This document shows, piece after piece, positions 1 through 6,746 of a DNA stretch of 8,093 nt. Positions within the stretch are counted from its first letter, which is position 1. The number at the start of each line of letters is the position of its first letter. The notes under the pieces are model-generated. The model searched no databases and was not told the origin of the DNA. It saw only the letters and a list, made by a program, of their open reading frames with translations. Source of the stretch: Acidobacteriota bacterium (GTDB lineage: Bacteria; Acidobacteriota; Aminicenantia; UBA2199); NCBI GenBank assembly GCA_021817755.1, contig JAKAGC010000149.1:1-8093 (forward strand). Direction: 5' to 3'. The position numbers and the translations under genes are program-made.

Positions 1-918
1 GAATTGGCAGTAAGCAAAGAAGGTAATATATTTGTGTTTGACAGTAAACAAACAAAAATATTTTGTTACAATAAAAATTTAAAACTGATCGATATTTTCA
101 GTAAACATGGTAGAGGACCTTCAGAATTGGGCTCAAGACCACATCATGCGGGCGCTATTTTCATGGAGGTCGGGGAGGATAATAATCTTTATGTGGGGGA
201 TCGTTATAATACTGCGATCCATTGTTTCAATTCAAAAGGAGCGTTTATAAAAGATATCCGGCTTAGAACAATGGGTAGTCCATCAATTATTCCTGTAATG
301 GATATGAAGGGAAATTTTTATTCATATTCGGGATTCAAAGGAGAAAAAATTATCGATGTTTTTAATAAAAATGGTGAACAGATTACATCCTTAATCGATA
401 GAAAAGAGTTGGGAAACTGTTTATATTCTGAACCGATCAGAAAAGAAAGTAAAACCCGTATTTTTTATTCGGGTCCCAATACTTTTTTACTCCAGTCTAC
501 AGTTGATAACAGGATTGTTGTTTACTTGTCCGAACCAAGTGCACTTTTTATTCTTAAAGATTACAAAATCCAAAAAAAAATAAATCTATTGCCTTTAAAT
601 GCTTTGAAGGAATACAAGGAGAAAAAAGAAGAAGCATTGAAATCAGATAGTACTGTGACGATCTTTCAAAGCATGATTACCGATAAAGATAACAAAAATA
701 ATTTTTACCTCGAATATGGAGTTACGAAAGATAAAAAACGGCATTTATTGTATATGTTTGATTATAACGGAAAATTAAAGCAGGTCTATTATATAAAGCT
801 TCTCACGAAAGGCATTTTTCATATAAAGTACAAACGAAATGGTATATTCTATGCCATTGGAACAGGAGAAGATGAAGAAAAAACAATTATCACTTTAAAG
901 GAGGCAAAAGAAAAATGA
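1..918 (+). CDS. 6-bladed beta-propeller protein, 5'-truncated by the window edge
   Basis: The frame is open from the first base, so the true start lies to the left; the TTG at position 4 is merely the first possible start and is unlikely to be real. About 305 residues remain. Blade-like repeats are visible as short strands of the form NxxYVxD followed by a turn and FxxxGxxIxxI: GNIFVFDSKQTKIFCYN, NNLYVGDRYNTAIHCFN, GNFYSYSGFKGEKIIDVFN and a later NFYLEYGVTKDKK. The loop GRGPSEL after the first visible blade matches the GxGPGEF-type signature of 6-bladed beta-propeller (NHL-like, DUF5128-type) proteins. Members usually begin with a signal peptide or lipobox and act outside the cytoplasm; that part would be in the missing N-terminus. 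No catalytic residues are recognisable, and a binding or scaffold role is only inferred. The stop overlaps the start of the next gene (ATGA), which implies translational coupling with the Cys-rich protein. Confidence 0.8.
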   Translation, partial: ELAVSKEGNIFVFDSKQTKIFCYNKNLKLIDIFSKHGRGPSELGSRPHHAGAIFMEVGEDNNLYVGDRYNTAIHCFNSKGAFIKDIRLRTMGSPSIIPVMDMKGNFYSYSGFKGEKIIDVFNKNGEQITSLIDRKELGNCLYSEPIRKESKTRIFYSGPNTFLLQSTVDNRIVVYLSEPSALFILKDYKIQKKINLLPLNALKEYKEKKEEALKSDSTVTIFQSMITDKDNKNNFYLEYGVTKDKKRHLLYMFDYNGKLKQVYYIKLLTKGIFHIKYKRNGIFYAIGTGEDEEKTIITLKEAKEK

Positions 919-1241
919 GAAAGAAATTTTTTTATGTTGTGTTTTTTGGAATAATCACTGTATTTTTATCAATCATTGCAGGACATTACCTGGATATACA
1001 ATTAAAAGCGGCTCCGGGTGATATATGCACTTGTGGTTGTGATGATGATGCTTTAAACGCATGCGATTATATGTGCAGATATCATGAGGGGTGTCTTGGA
1101 ATAATGAATTGGTTTAGTCGTTGCGATACCTCAAATACAGCTTGTAATAATACATATACATTAACTTGTGAAGATGGTTTAAAAAGAGATTTTGTTTGCT
1201 CGGAAGAATGTGTCACGTGTGATGAAACCTTCTGGCAGTAG
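915..1241 (+). CDS. Small exported cysteine-rich protein (108 aa), unknown function
   Basis: I do not recognise a named family. The protein opens with a basic MRKK and a hydrophobic stretch at about residues 5-23 (FFYVVFFGIITVFLSIIAG). This is a signal peptide or single N-terminal membrane anchor; a possible cleavage region is the small-residue run LKAAPG near residue 34. The mature part is short, acidic and holds 12 cysteines (CTCGC, NAC, YMC, EGC, SRC, TAC, LTC, FVC, EEC, VTC). The even number and export suggest up to six disulfides; metal binding by CTCGC is an alternative. The start is supported by AAGGAGG at 898-904 and by the ATGA overlap with the propeller gene. The arrangement resembles the NVEALA-type small exported proteins that sit beside 6-bladed propeller genes in Bacteroidetes, although the NVEALA motif itself is absent. 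A partner or substrate relationship with the propeller is inferred from coupling alone. Confidence 0.75.
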   Translation: MRKKFFYVVFFGIITVFLSIIAGHYLDIQLKAAPGDICTCGCDDDALNACDYMCRYHEGCLGIMNWFSRCDTSNTACNNTYTLTCEDGLKRDFVCSEECVTCDETFWQ

Positions 1242-1439
1242 AGTGGGGCTAAGATATTCTCAATCGAAAAAGTGCGATCGGCGGTTCGCCCTTTCCTTGT
1301 TGTAAATTAAAAAAATGTAAGCTGGGTACTGAGTACTTTTCGTGATAATTCATTCAATTCGTGGGAGAAATAAGAAATTGGGTATTCAACACCCTTGTGA
1401 GAAAATTGAAATTGTTTGTGATTTTTTAATTCACAGTTA

Positions 1440-1468
1440 TTGACAGGTTTTCCATTTGCCTGTATTAG
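1440..1468 (+). promoter_or_regulatory. Sigma-70-type promoter P1 upstream of the FabK-like gene
   Basis: TTGACA at 1440-1445 is a perfect -35 match. A 17-base spacer separates it from TATTAG at 1463-1468, a 4 of 6 match to the -10. Transcription would start near 1475 and give a leader of about 50 bases. That leader contains GGGGGGATGG, but this lies too far from the ATG at 1526 to act as its ribosome binding site. Confidence 0.5.
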
Positions 1469-1489
1469 CTTGCATTTTGGGGGGATGGA

Positions 1490-1518
1490 TTTACAAATAG
1501 AAATTATTTTGTTAAAAT
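1490..1518 (+). promoter_or_regulatory. Sigma-70-type promoter P2, probably giving a leaderless mRNA
   Basis: TTTACA at 1490-1495 (5 of 6) is followed by a 17-base spacer and TAAAAT at 1513-1518 (5 of 6). Seven bases separate the -10 from the ATG, so transcription should begin at or within a base or two of the A of the start codon. The gene has no Shine-Dalgarno sequence in the usual position, which fits leaderless translation. The same TAAAAT-N7-ATG layout recurs at the minus-strand tldD gene. Confidence 0.5.
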
Positions 1519-1525
1519 TATACGT

Positions 1526-2545
1526 ATGAACTCGATAAAAGATTTTAAATACTGGAAGAAAGGGCAGGAATTCCTTGGAGTACAGACCCCTATAATCAGT
1601 GGCGCAATGACCTGGATCAGCGATTCAAAATTAGTGGAAGCTGTAAGTAATGCAGGCGGATTGGGCGTACTGGCTGGGGGAAATATGCCCCCGGATTACC
1701 TGCGGCAAGAGATACAGGTTCTGAAAGATTCGAAGGTTCCTTATGCGGTGAACCTGATTACCATCGCCCCGAACTACTTACCACACCTGGAAGTAGTAAC
1801 GGAAATGAAGGTGCCTATTGTTTTCTTTGCAGGAAGCTTCCCGCGTAAGGAAGAAGTAGTAAAAGTAAAAGCGTCGGGAGCTAAAGCGATTTGTTTCGCT
1901 TCTACAGCTTCAATCGCACAACGGATGATCGATTACGGCGCTGATGCGCTGGTACTGGAAGGAAGCGAAGCGGGTGGACATATTGGCCACGTTTCGACTG
2001 TGGTTCTTATTCAAAAAGTGTTGTTCCGGTTCCCCGAAACCCCGGTCTTTGTGGCAGGAGGTATTGCGACAGGAAAAATGATTGCTCACCTTTTCCTGAT
2101 GGGAGCTTGTGGTGTTCAAATGGGTACTATTTTCGCGATGTCGGAAGAATCGCCTGCACATACGAAATTTAAGGAACGCTTTAAACGGGCGCGGTCGCGG
2201 GAAGCTTTTGCTACTCCTCAATATGACTCGACCATGCCTGTGGTTTCGGTTAGAGCACTTAAAAATAAAGGAACGTCCGAATTCGGAAAACTTCAACTAA
2301 ACCTATTGGAAAAATTAAAAGAAGGCGAAATCTCTCGTACTGATGCCCAATATAAAGTGGAGGAATACTGGGCAGGTGCTTTGAGACGTGCCGTTCAAGA
2401 TGGGGATATCGAATATGGCTCGCTAATGGCAGGACAAAGCGTGGGCCTTATTAATGAAGTCAAACCGGTTGGGCAAATTTTTAGTGAAATGATCGAAGAA
2501 GCAGATATGGAGTTTTTGAAGGTTAAAAGATTGTTTGAAAATTAG
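1526..2545 (+). CDS. fabK: FabK-like enoyl-ACP reductase II / nitronate monooxygenase family protein
   Basis: This 339-residue TIM-barrel flavoprotein belongs to the FMN-dependent 2-nitropropane dioxygenase family. Visible landmarks run in the FabK order: TPIISGAMTWISDSKLVEAVSNAGGLG near 21-47, EGSEAGGHIG with the characteristic His at 152 (145-154), a phosphate-binding AGGIATG at 177-183, GACGVQMGTIF at 193-203 and the C-terminal GALRRAVQDGDIEYGSLMAGQSVGL at 284-308. FabK reduces trans-2-enoyl-ACP with NAD(P)H in the last step of fatty-acid elongation in the cytoplasm. The GGHIG and GSxMAGQ motifs favour FabK over classical nitronate monooxygenases, but the two are hard to separate by eye and no other fab gene is nearby, so the symbol is provisional. 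No Shine-Dalgarno site precedes the ATG, and the next in-frame Met comes after the conserved N-terminus. The gene stands alone behind two promoter candidates and ends at a hairpin. Confidence 0.85.
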   Translation: MNSIKDFKYWKKGQEFLGVQTPIISGAMTWISDSKLVEAVSNAGGLGVLAGGNMPPDYLRQEIQVLKDSKVPYAVNLITIAPNYLPHLEVVTEMKVPIVFFAGSFPRKEEVVKVKASGAKAICFASTASIAQRMIDYGADALVLEGSEAGGHIGHVSTVVLIQKVLFRFPETPVFVAGGIATGKMIAHLFLMGACGVQMGTIFAMSEESPAHTKFKERFKRARSREAFATPQYDSTMPVVSVRALKNKGTSEFGKLQLNLLEKLKEGEISRTDAQYKVEEYWAGALRRAVQDGDIEYGSLMAGQSVGLINEVKPVGQIFSEMIEEADMEFLKVKRLFEN

Positions 2546-2559
2546 TGAAATACCTATAA

Positions 2560-2608
2560 CCAGGGGGCTTTTTTATAAAACCGCCCCCTGGACCCCTGAA
2601 AAATTTTT
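2560..2608. terminator. GC-rich hairpin between convergent genes, possible bidirectional terminator
   Basis: CCAGGGGGC at 2560-2568 and GCCCCCTGG at 2583-2591 form a perfect 9-bp stem around a 14-base loop that itself holds a T run and an A run. A second CCCCTG copy at 2593-2598 offers an alternative partner for the left arm. AAAAATTTTT follows at 2599-2608. The hairpin sits in the 99-base gap between the FabK-like gene (plus) and tldE (minus), where a shared terminator is expected. It is not textbook, because no T run directly follows the stem on either strand. A dispersed intergenic repeat is an alternative. Confidence 0.55.
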
Positions 2609-2644
2609 GGCTATAAGTTTTTTGAAGTTTAATGATAGAGGGGA

Positions 2645-3958
2645 TTATACTTGAAGCATTGTGTCGTGTTTGGGAGTCCCTTCTACAAGTATATATGGGG
2701 AACCGATATTATAAGCACTGGAAAAATATTTTATTTCTTTGGATATTTTTAGAATTTTTAAAAAATAAGATTTAAATGTGGTCTGAATGTAAAAATGAAC
2801 GGGTTCGAGGATATCATCGTTTTCAAACCGGTATCCATAAGCTGAAAACACATACCCATCTTTATCGACCTGTTTTAATTTTAATAAGGAAACAAGTATC
2901 CCTTCTCCTGCATCGGTCATGAGATTATTCAGAGATAAGACGGTGGGATTGATATACAGATTGGAAAACCGTACGGTGGGAACGGGTGTACGCTCACTTC
3001 TGAACCCATTACCGGTACTAACGGATCCGGTTTTAAATGCGGAAGCGATATCGGTAATTACCTGATTAAAGACTCCTTTTCGAATTAAATATTTTTCCTG
3101 CCCCTGTGTTCCTTCATCATCGAAAGGAACAGAACCTGTCTGCCCATCCATAAAAGGATTATCGATAATATTCAACATGGCGGGATATTGAAAAGAGGTG
3201 ATCTCTTTATCGACGCTAACCTTAAAATAGTGGGAGAACTCTCGCAAAATAAAAACAGAGGCCTCGGGAGCGAGAAGAAGAAAAATGTTTTTGTGCTTGG
3301 ATAAAGGCAATGATGTTTCGGTAATGGAATTCAGTAAATTGAATGCGCGTGATATAATTTTGTAGGGGTCCAATTGCTGAAAAAATACACGGTTCTCCTT
3401 TACAACGATACGGTTGTTTTTTTGTAGAGCATGTAATACAAGGGAAAAATTGGTTTTTATGTACTTGGCCTGAAGATTATTGGTATTGGCAATATAGATT
3501 TTTTTCAGACACTTTGAAAGATGAATCCGCTTTAATTTTAAACCTTGAAATGCAGGTGAAATAATAATTTCATTTATTTTATCGATTAGTTCGTTAAACG
3601 AATGAATGTCGATAGATTGAAATGAATCATCATAAATTGAAGGAGAGACCTGCTTTACTTCCTTGGGTAACTTGTCTCTGAAATTGGGCTTTTCACCGGG
3701 AAGGTTTGTACTGTAAACGATATTGAATGCGGATTTGATAGCCTGTGCATCGGGATTGGATAAAGAAAATCCGACGGGATCGCCGGTTTCCCAGAAAGCA
3801 CGGACATTGATGCGGCGGGTCTCGGTAGAGTGAAGGGATGAAGACTCGCCGGGAAAGCATTCATATTCCTGCCCTGTAGCGGTTTCTCCAAAGGCTTCTA
3901 CGGTGGAGAATCCTGCTTTTATACCGTCTTCCAAAATATCCTGATGCAATTCAGCCAT
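2645..3958 (-). CDS. pmbA: TldE/PmbA-type subunit of a TldD/TldE metalloprotease
   Basis: This 437-residue protein is close to the usual PmbA/TldE length of about 450. The N-terminal half carries TRRINVRAFWETGDPVGFSLSNPD (47-70), typical of the family's first domain. The C-terminal half carries PFDDEGTQGQEKYLIRKGVF (278-297) and TGNGFRSERTPVPTVRFSNLYI (315-336), the conserved substrate-cleft strands. It lacks HExxxH; the aligned region reads LREFSHYF at about 238-245. In the E. coli system TldD is the zinc-bearing subunit and TldE the non-catalytic partner; together they degrade unfolded peptides and process RiPP precursors such as microcin B17. The start overlaps the tldD stop as TAATG, and a GGAG-containing site (minus strand, 3970-3975) lies about 11 bases upstream. 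This suggests coupled, equimolar synthesis. Identity as the TldE partner is firm; the substrate is unknown. Confidence 0.88.
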   Translation of the reverse strand: MAELHQDILEDGIKAGFSTVEAFGETATGQEYECFPGESSSLHSTETRRINVRAFWETGDPVGFSLSNPDAQAIKSAFNIVYSTNLPGEKPNFRDKLPKEVKQVSPSIYDDSFQSIDIHSFNELIDKINEIIISPAFQGLKLKRIHLSKCLKKIYIANTNNLQAKYIKTNFSLVLHALQKNNRIVVKENRVFFQQLDPYKIISRAFNLLNSITETSLPLSKHKNIFLLLAPEASVFILREFSHYFKVSVDKEITSFQYPAMLNIIDNPFMDGQTGSVPFDDEGTQGQEKYLIRKGVFNQVITDIASAFKTGSVSTGNGFRSERTPVPTVRFSNLYINPTVLSLNNLMTDAGEGILVSLLKLKQVDKDGYVFSAYGYRFENDDILEPVHFYIQTTFKSYFLKILKISKEIKYFSSAYNIGSPYILVEGTPKHDTMLQV

Positions 3959-5232
3959 TAGAATCCAAACTCCCTGGTTACATATAAATTATTAATCTTA
4001 ACAGTGGGTTGCCCAACACGTACATTTAAGGTTTGACCATTTTTAAAACAATAACTGATTCCTTTGTCGTACCGGAAATCATTGGCGACCATTTCAACGG
4101 ATTTCAAAACATCGAGTATATTTCCCTTGACAATAATACTGCCGAGGGGTTCTGAAAGTTTACCGTCTTTGATTATCCACGCTTCGCGTATATGAAAATA
4201 GAACAGGTTTTTTTCAAAATTAACTTTTCCTTCGCCGAATTCAAGGGCATATACCCCGTATTTGGTAGATGCGATTAATTCATCGGGATGGTATTCGCCG
4301 GGTTTGACATAGAGTGCAAACATGCGCGGCATGGGTTTCTTTGTAAAATCCTCGAGCCTGGAATGACCGGAGTCTTTTATATTCAAACGGTTCATGTAAA
4401 AGTAATCGGAAATAACGTGGCGAAGGATTCCTTTTTCAACAAGGATATGGGATTCGGGGGAATGGCCTTCATCATCGCAGGTAATACCTTTAAAAAAGGA
4501 ATCGGCATCATCATGAGTGGTGATGGTAATATTTTTCGACATGATTTGTTTACCGATATCATCGATGGAAAGGGGGGATTGATGCTGGCAAATATAATCG
4601 GCTTCTAGAGAATGCCCGAGCAATTCATGAAAGATAATGGCGCCATCGCCTGCATTAAGAATAACGGGAATTTTTCCGGTGAACCGCACAGGTTTACTAT
4701 GTATATGGTTTTCGACAATTTTTTTAATTCGTTGACTGAGTCCGCTTTGATTAAACTTTGGGGATGTAACGGAGCCTTCTCCGATTTCGATGAATTGACG
4801 GTGGTCTTTTAAGCGGATTTTTACGAGTATACTATAATGAGTAAAGTGATTTTTTTTGCCTTTTAATCCTTTTTCAAGAATAACACGGTAGGTATCGGAA
4901 GTTCGAAATATGACCTTCCATTCCTGTGGATTTATTTCACGTAATGCGTTAAGAACGGGTTCATTCTCACGAAGGAGGCGGGATGGATTGAGTGAAATTT
5001 CGTCGTTCTGGTATTTGAGGAGGGAAGTGAGCCGGGGATGGGAGATGTGTTGTTTAGCATCCTGGAGATTATTTAACTCGATGGATTTACTGAGCCGGTG
5101 TGCATTAAAATGGCGTTGAAGGAGTCCGCGTTTTTTTTTCAGGAGGTATTCCCGCTGGTCCCTGGAATCAATGGAAAAATACCAGGAATTATGGTATTCA
5201 AGTAAGTCTGCATTGAATATAAAATCGTTCAT
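3958..5232 (-). CDS. tldD: TldD-type zinc metalloprotease subunit
   Basis: The 424-residue protein contains HELLGHSLEAD at 202-212, the HExxxH motif of TldD (H202, E203, H207), and a conserved C-terminal Cys in ISYCFKNGQ (C395), matching the third zinc ligand known from E. coli TldD. Other family strands are CDDEGHSPESHILVEKGIL (252-270) and FGEGKVNF (332-339). It is about 55 residues shorter than E. coli TldD, mostly in the N-terminal domain before the metal site, so it is a compact variant. It should work in the cytoplasm as a TldD/TldE heterodimer trimming flexible peptides. The ATG is the only plausible start: an in-frame TAA lies six codons upstream with no ATG, GTG or TTG between. No proper Shine-Dalgarno site is present; only AGG directly abuts the ATG, which together with a -10 seven bases upstream suggests a leaderless message. 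Confidence 0.9.
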   Translation of the reverse strand: MNDFIFNADLLEYHNSWYFSIDSRDQREYLLKKKRGLLQRHFNAHRLSKSIELNNLQDAKQHISHPRLTSLLKYQNDEISLNPSRLLRENEPVLNALREINPQEWKVIFRTSDTYRVILEKGLKGKKNHFTHYSILVKIRLKDHRQFIEIGEGSVTSPKFNQSGLSQRIKKIVENHIHSKPVRFTGKIPVILNAGDGAIIFHELLGHSLEADYICQHQSPLSIDDIGKQIMSKNITITTHDDADSFFKGITCDDEGHSPESHILVEKGILRHVISDYFYMNRLNIKDSGHSRLEDFTKKPMPRMFALYVKPGEYHPDELIASTKYGVYALEFGEGKVNFEKNLFYFHIREAWIIKDGKLSEPLGSIIVKGNILDVLKSVEMVANDFRYDKGISYCFKNGQTLNVRVGQPTVKINNLYVTREFGF

Positions 5233-5239
5233 CCTATTG

Positions 5240-5268
5240 ATTTTAAATTATTTTTGAGTGAAAAGCAA
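5240..5268 (-). promoter_or_regulatory. Candidate tldD-tldE promoter, probably leaderless
   Basis: On the minus strand TAAAAT occupies 5245-5240, exactly 7 bases before the tldD ATG. TTGCTT occupies 5268-5263, with a 17-base spacer between them. The -10 is a 5 of 6 match; the -35 keeps only TTG. Transcription would start at about the A of the ATG. The -35 is weak, so confidence rests on spacing and on the identical -10-to-ATG geometry at the FabK-like gene. Confidence 0.4.
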
Positions 5269-5379
5269 TTGGCAAAGCATTTATAAAAAAGGAGAACGAT
5301 TAAAATTGACTTTTGGGTCTTGAGCTGATTTATCAAAATGCAAAAATTTTACAAATAAAAGGAAAATGGAATCTCAAAT

Positions 5380-5392
5380 GTAGAATTTCTAC
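5380..5392. promoter_or_regulatory. Perfect 13-base palindrome upstream of the two-component promoter
   Basis: GTAGAA-T-TTCTAC is a perfect inverted repeat around a single central base. Its centre lies about 23 bases upstream of the TTGACA hexamer, near -58 relative to the expected transcription start, where an activator could sit. It lies in the 289-base gap between the divergent tldD and sensor-kinase genes. The protein that would bind it is unknown; the downstream regulator is of the OmpR family, which usually binds direct repeats. Confidence 0.3.
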
Positions 5393-5408
5393 CCATAAAA
5401 AATTTTAG

Positions 5409-5437
5409 TTGACATTCGATATAATCTATTTTATAAC
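5409..5437 (+). promoter_or_regulatory. Strong sigma-70-type promoter of the two-component operon
   Basis: TTGACA at 5409-5414 is a perfect -35. A 17-base spacer leads to TATAAC at 5432-5437, a 5 of 6 match to the -10. The start of transcription would be near 5444, giving a leader of about 77 bases that ends in the GAGGAG ribosome binding site of the kinase gene. This is the best promoter in the window and implies substantial basal expression of the sensor system. Confidence 0.65.
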
Positions 5438-5521
5438 ATACAGTTCTGTTATTCATTTCTTTTATAAAATAATAGAGCACTGGTGTCGGGCAATGGTATA
5501 AAATTGTGAGGAGACTTTTTA

Positions 5522-6718
5522 ATGGTGCATTGGATAAACGTTTTAAGACGGGAATTAAAACGGTTTGGACATCATATTATTTTTCTTTTATCGATCTTAT
5601 CATTGGCATTACTAATAACCTGGTGGGCTATTTTTATCAATCAATCGATCGATTCACAGCGGATGCTGCGTATTGAAAATCTGGAAACTCAATTAAAGTT
5701 TTATGCTGTGCAATTGGGTATGGATGAAACAAACCCACCTCAATCAGGGGTACTCACGCAAGATAACAGTTTTGAAGTGATTTCCGGGTTGTGGGGAGGC
5801 GGAGTACTAAAACGTTCGCTAAGACCAAATTGGCCGGGTTATTATATCAAGATTCGGGATGAAGCGATTGAAGAATTGGATATCGATTTTAAATTAAAAA
5901 AATTTATGGTGTTCGGGGAATCGGGTTTTTTGGCATTACTGATATTATTGGGAAGCTTTATGCTATATAAATATATCAAAATAGAACGGAGGGCAATTCA
6001 TGAAGTAGAGGAGTTCTGGGGACGGGTTACGCATGAAATAAAAACACCGATTACGGGTATTAAATCCTTTTTACAGAGCTTAAAGAGTGGAACGATTCCT
6101 CAGGCACAAATGCCGTTATTTGTAGATATGGCGCTTCGGCAGGTTGAGAAGCAGGAGCAATTGGCAGAAAATCTTTTAACCGGTTTTGGTATGCGATACA
6201 GGGAGAGAGAAAACAAACCGTTGTTAAAAAACCTGGATCTGGTGGAATTTATGGTGGATTATTTTGATAAACATGCGATCTTACTTACGGATGCCCGTTT
6301 ATCGATTCGATTCCCAGGTTCCGATGAACCGAATTGTGTGGAGCATTTGTGGGTAAAGGCAGATACTCATTATCTTAAAATCATCCTGGATAATCTTGTG
6401 GATAATGCATTGAAGTACTGTTCCCCGGGATTGGATTTGCGGATCATGGTATCGCTTCAATTGAATTATGCGGTTATTTCTGTTATAGATAATGGACCGG
6501 GGATTCCTTCGGAATATGTGGATAAAATATTTCTGGCTTTCAAGTATACACCGGGGGAGTTACCGGGAAAAGAGCATGGTTCCGGAATGGGATTGTACAT
6601 ATCGCGTCATCTGGCAAAGAAAATGGGTGGCGATCTGGATGTAACCTCAAATCAAAAAGAAAAAGGAACTCAGTTTAAAATATATTTATATCTTTCGAAA
6701 AAGAATAGTTTATTGTAA
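5522..6718 (+). CDS. Membrane sensor histidine kinase
   Basis: This 398-residue kinase has two membrane segments, at about 18-38 and 132-149, enclosing an extracytoplasmic loop of about 90 residues with no domain I recognise. The phosphorylation site is in VTHEIKTPITGIKSFLQSL (H171), the HisKA dimerisation helix. The ATPase domain is complete: N box ILDNLVDNALKY (288-299), G1 VIDNGPGIP (321-329), F box IFLAFKY (336-342) and G2 HGSGMGLYI (352-360). There is no HAMP or PAS domain; TM2 runs into the kinase core through a short helix. It should autophosphorylate on H171 and pass the phosphate to the regulator encoded 28 bases downstream. AGGAG at 5509-5513 lies 8 bases before the ATG and supports the start. 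The signal is not identifiable from sequence. Kinase-first gene order is less common than regulator-first but not rare. Confidence 0.93.
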   Translation: MVHWINVLRRELKRFGHHIIFLLSILSLALLITWWAIFINQSIDSQRMLRIENLETQLKFYAVQLGMDETNPPQSGVLTQDNSFEVISGLWGGGVLKRSLRPNWPGYYIKIRDEAIEELDIDFKLKKFMVFGESGFLALLILLGSFMLYKYIKIERRAIHEVEEFWGRVTHEIKTPITGIKSFLQSLKSGTIPQAQMPLFVDMALRQVEKQEQLAENLLTGFGMRYRERENKPLLKNLDLVEFMVDYFDKHAILLTDARLSIRFPGSDEPNCVEHLWVKADTHYLKIILDNLVDNALKYCSPGLDLRIMVSLQLNYAVISVIDNGPGIPSEYVDKIFLAFKYTPGELPGKEHGSGMGLYISRHLAKKMGGDLDVTSNQKEKGTQFKIYLYLSKKNSLL

Positions 6719-6746
6719 TATTCAGAAAAAAAGGATAACAAGAAAA

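Larger units (their letters stand above)
1242..1525. other. Intergenic region: weak hairpins and promoters, no gene
   Basis: No convincing coding frame is present. The first part should hold the end of the propeller operon, but only weak hairpins are visible: GGCG-GTT-CGCC at 1280-1290, followed by a pyrimidine-rich stretch, and GTAC-TGA-GTAC at 1326-1336, followed by TTTT and extendable by two G-U pairs. Neither is a clear terminator. An inverted repeat TGTGA-N9-TCACA lies at 1417-1435, just upstream of a -35 hexamer. The last 90 bases carry two promoter candidates for the FabK-like gene, listed separately. Confidence 0.5.

Noticed and set aside
1417..1435. TGTGA-N9-TCACA as a CRP site
   Set aside because: The classic CRP site has a 6-base spacer; here it is 9, and the pairing is only five bases. 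It is kept only as a possible operator of an unknown protein.
1910..2296. Minus-strand open frame inside the FabK-like gene
   Set aside because: It is antisense to a gene with clear family motifs, is rich in Ser, Arg, Phe and His in a way typical of shadow frames, and has no ribosome binding site or recognisable domain.
4288..4608. Plus-strand open frame inside tldD, with a Gly-rich product
   Set aside because: It is the complement of the conserved TldD metal-site region; its apparent composition follows from the coding strand, and no promoter or start signal supports it.
5380..5392. AATTTCTAC inside the palindrome, similar to the end of Cas12a-type CRISPR repeats
   Set aside because: It is a single copy with no spacer array and no cas gene, and the palindrome pairs differently from a Cas12a repeat stem.
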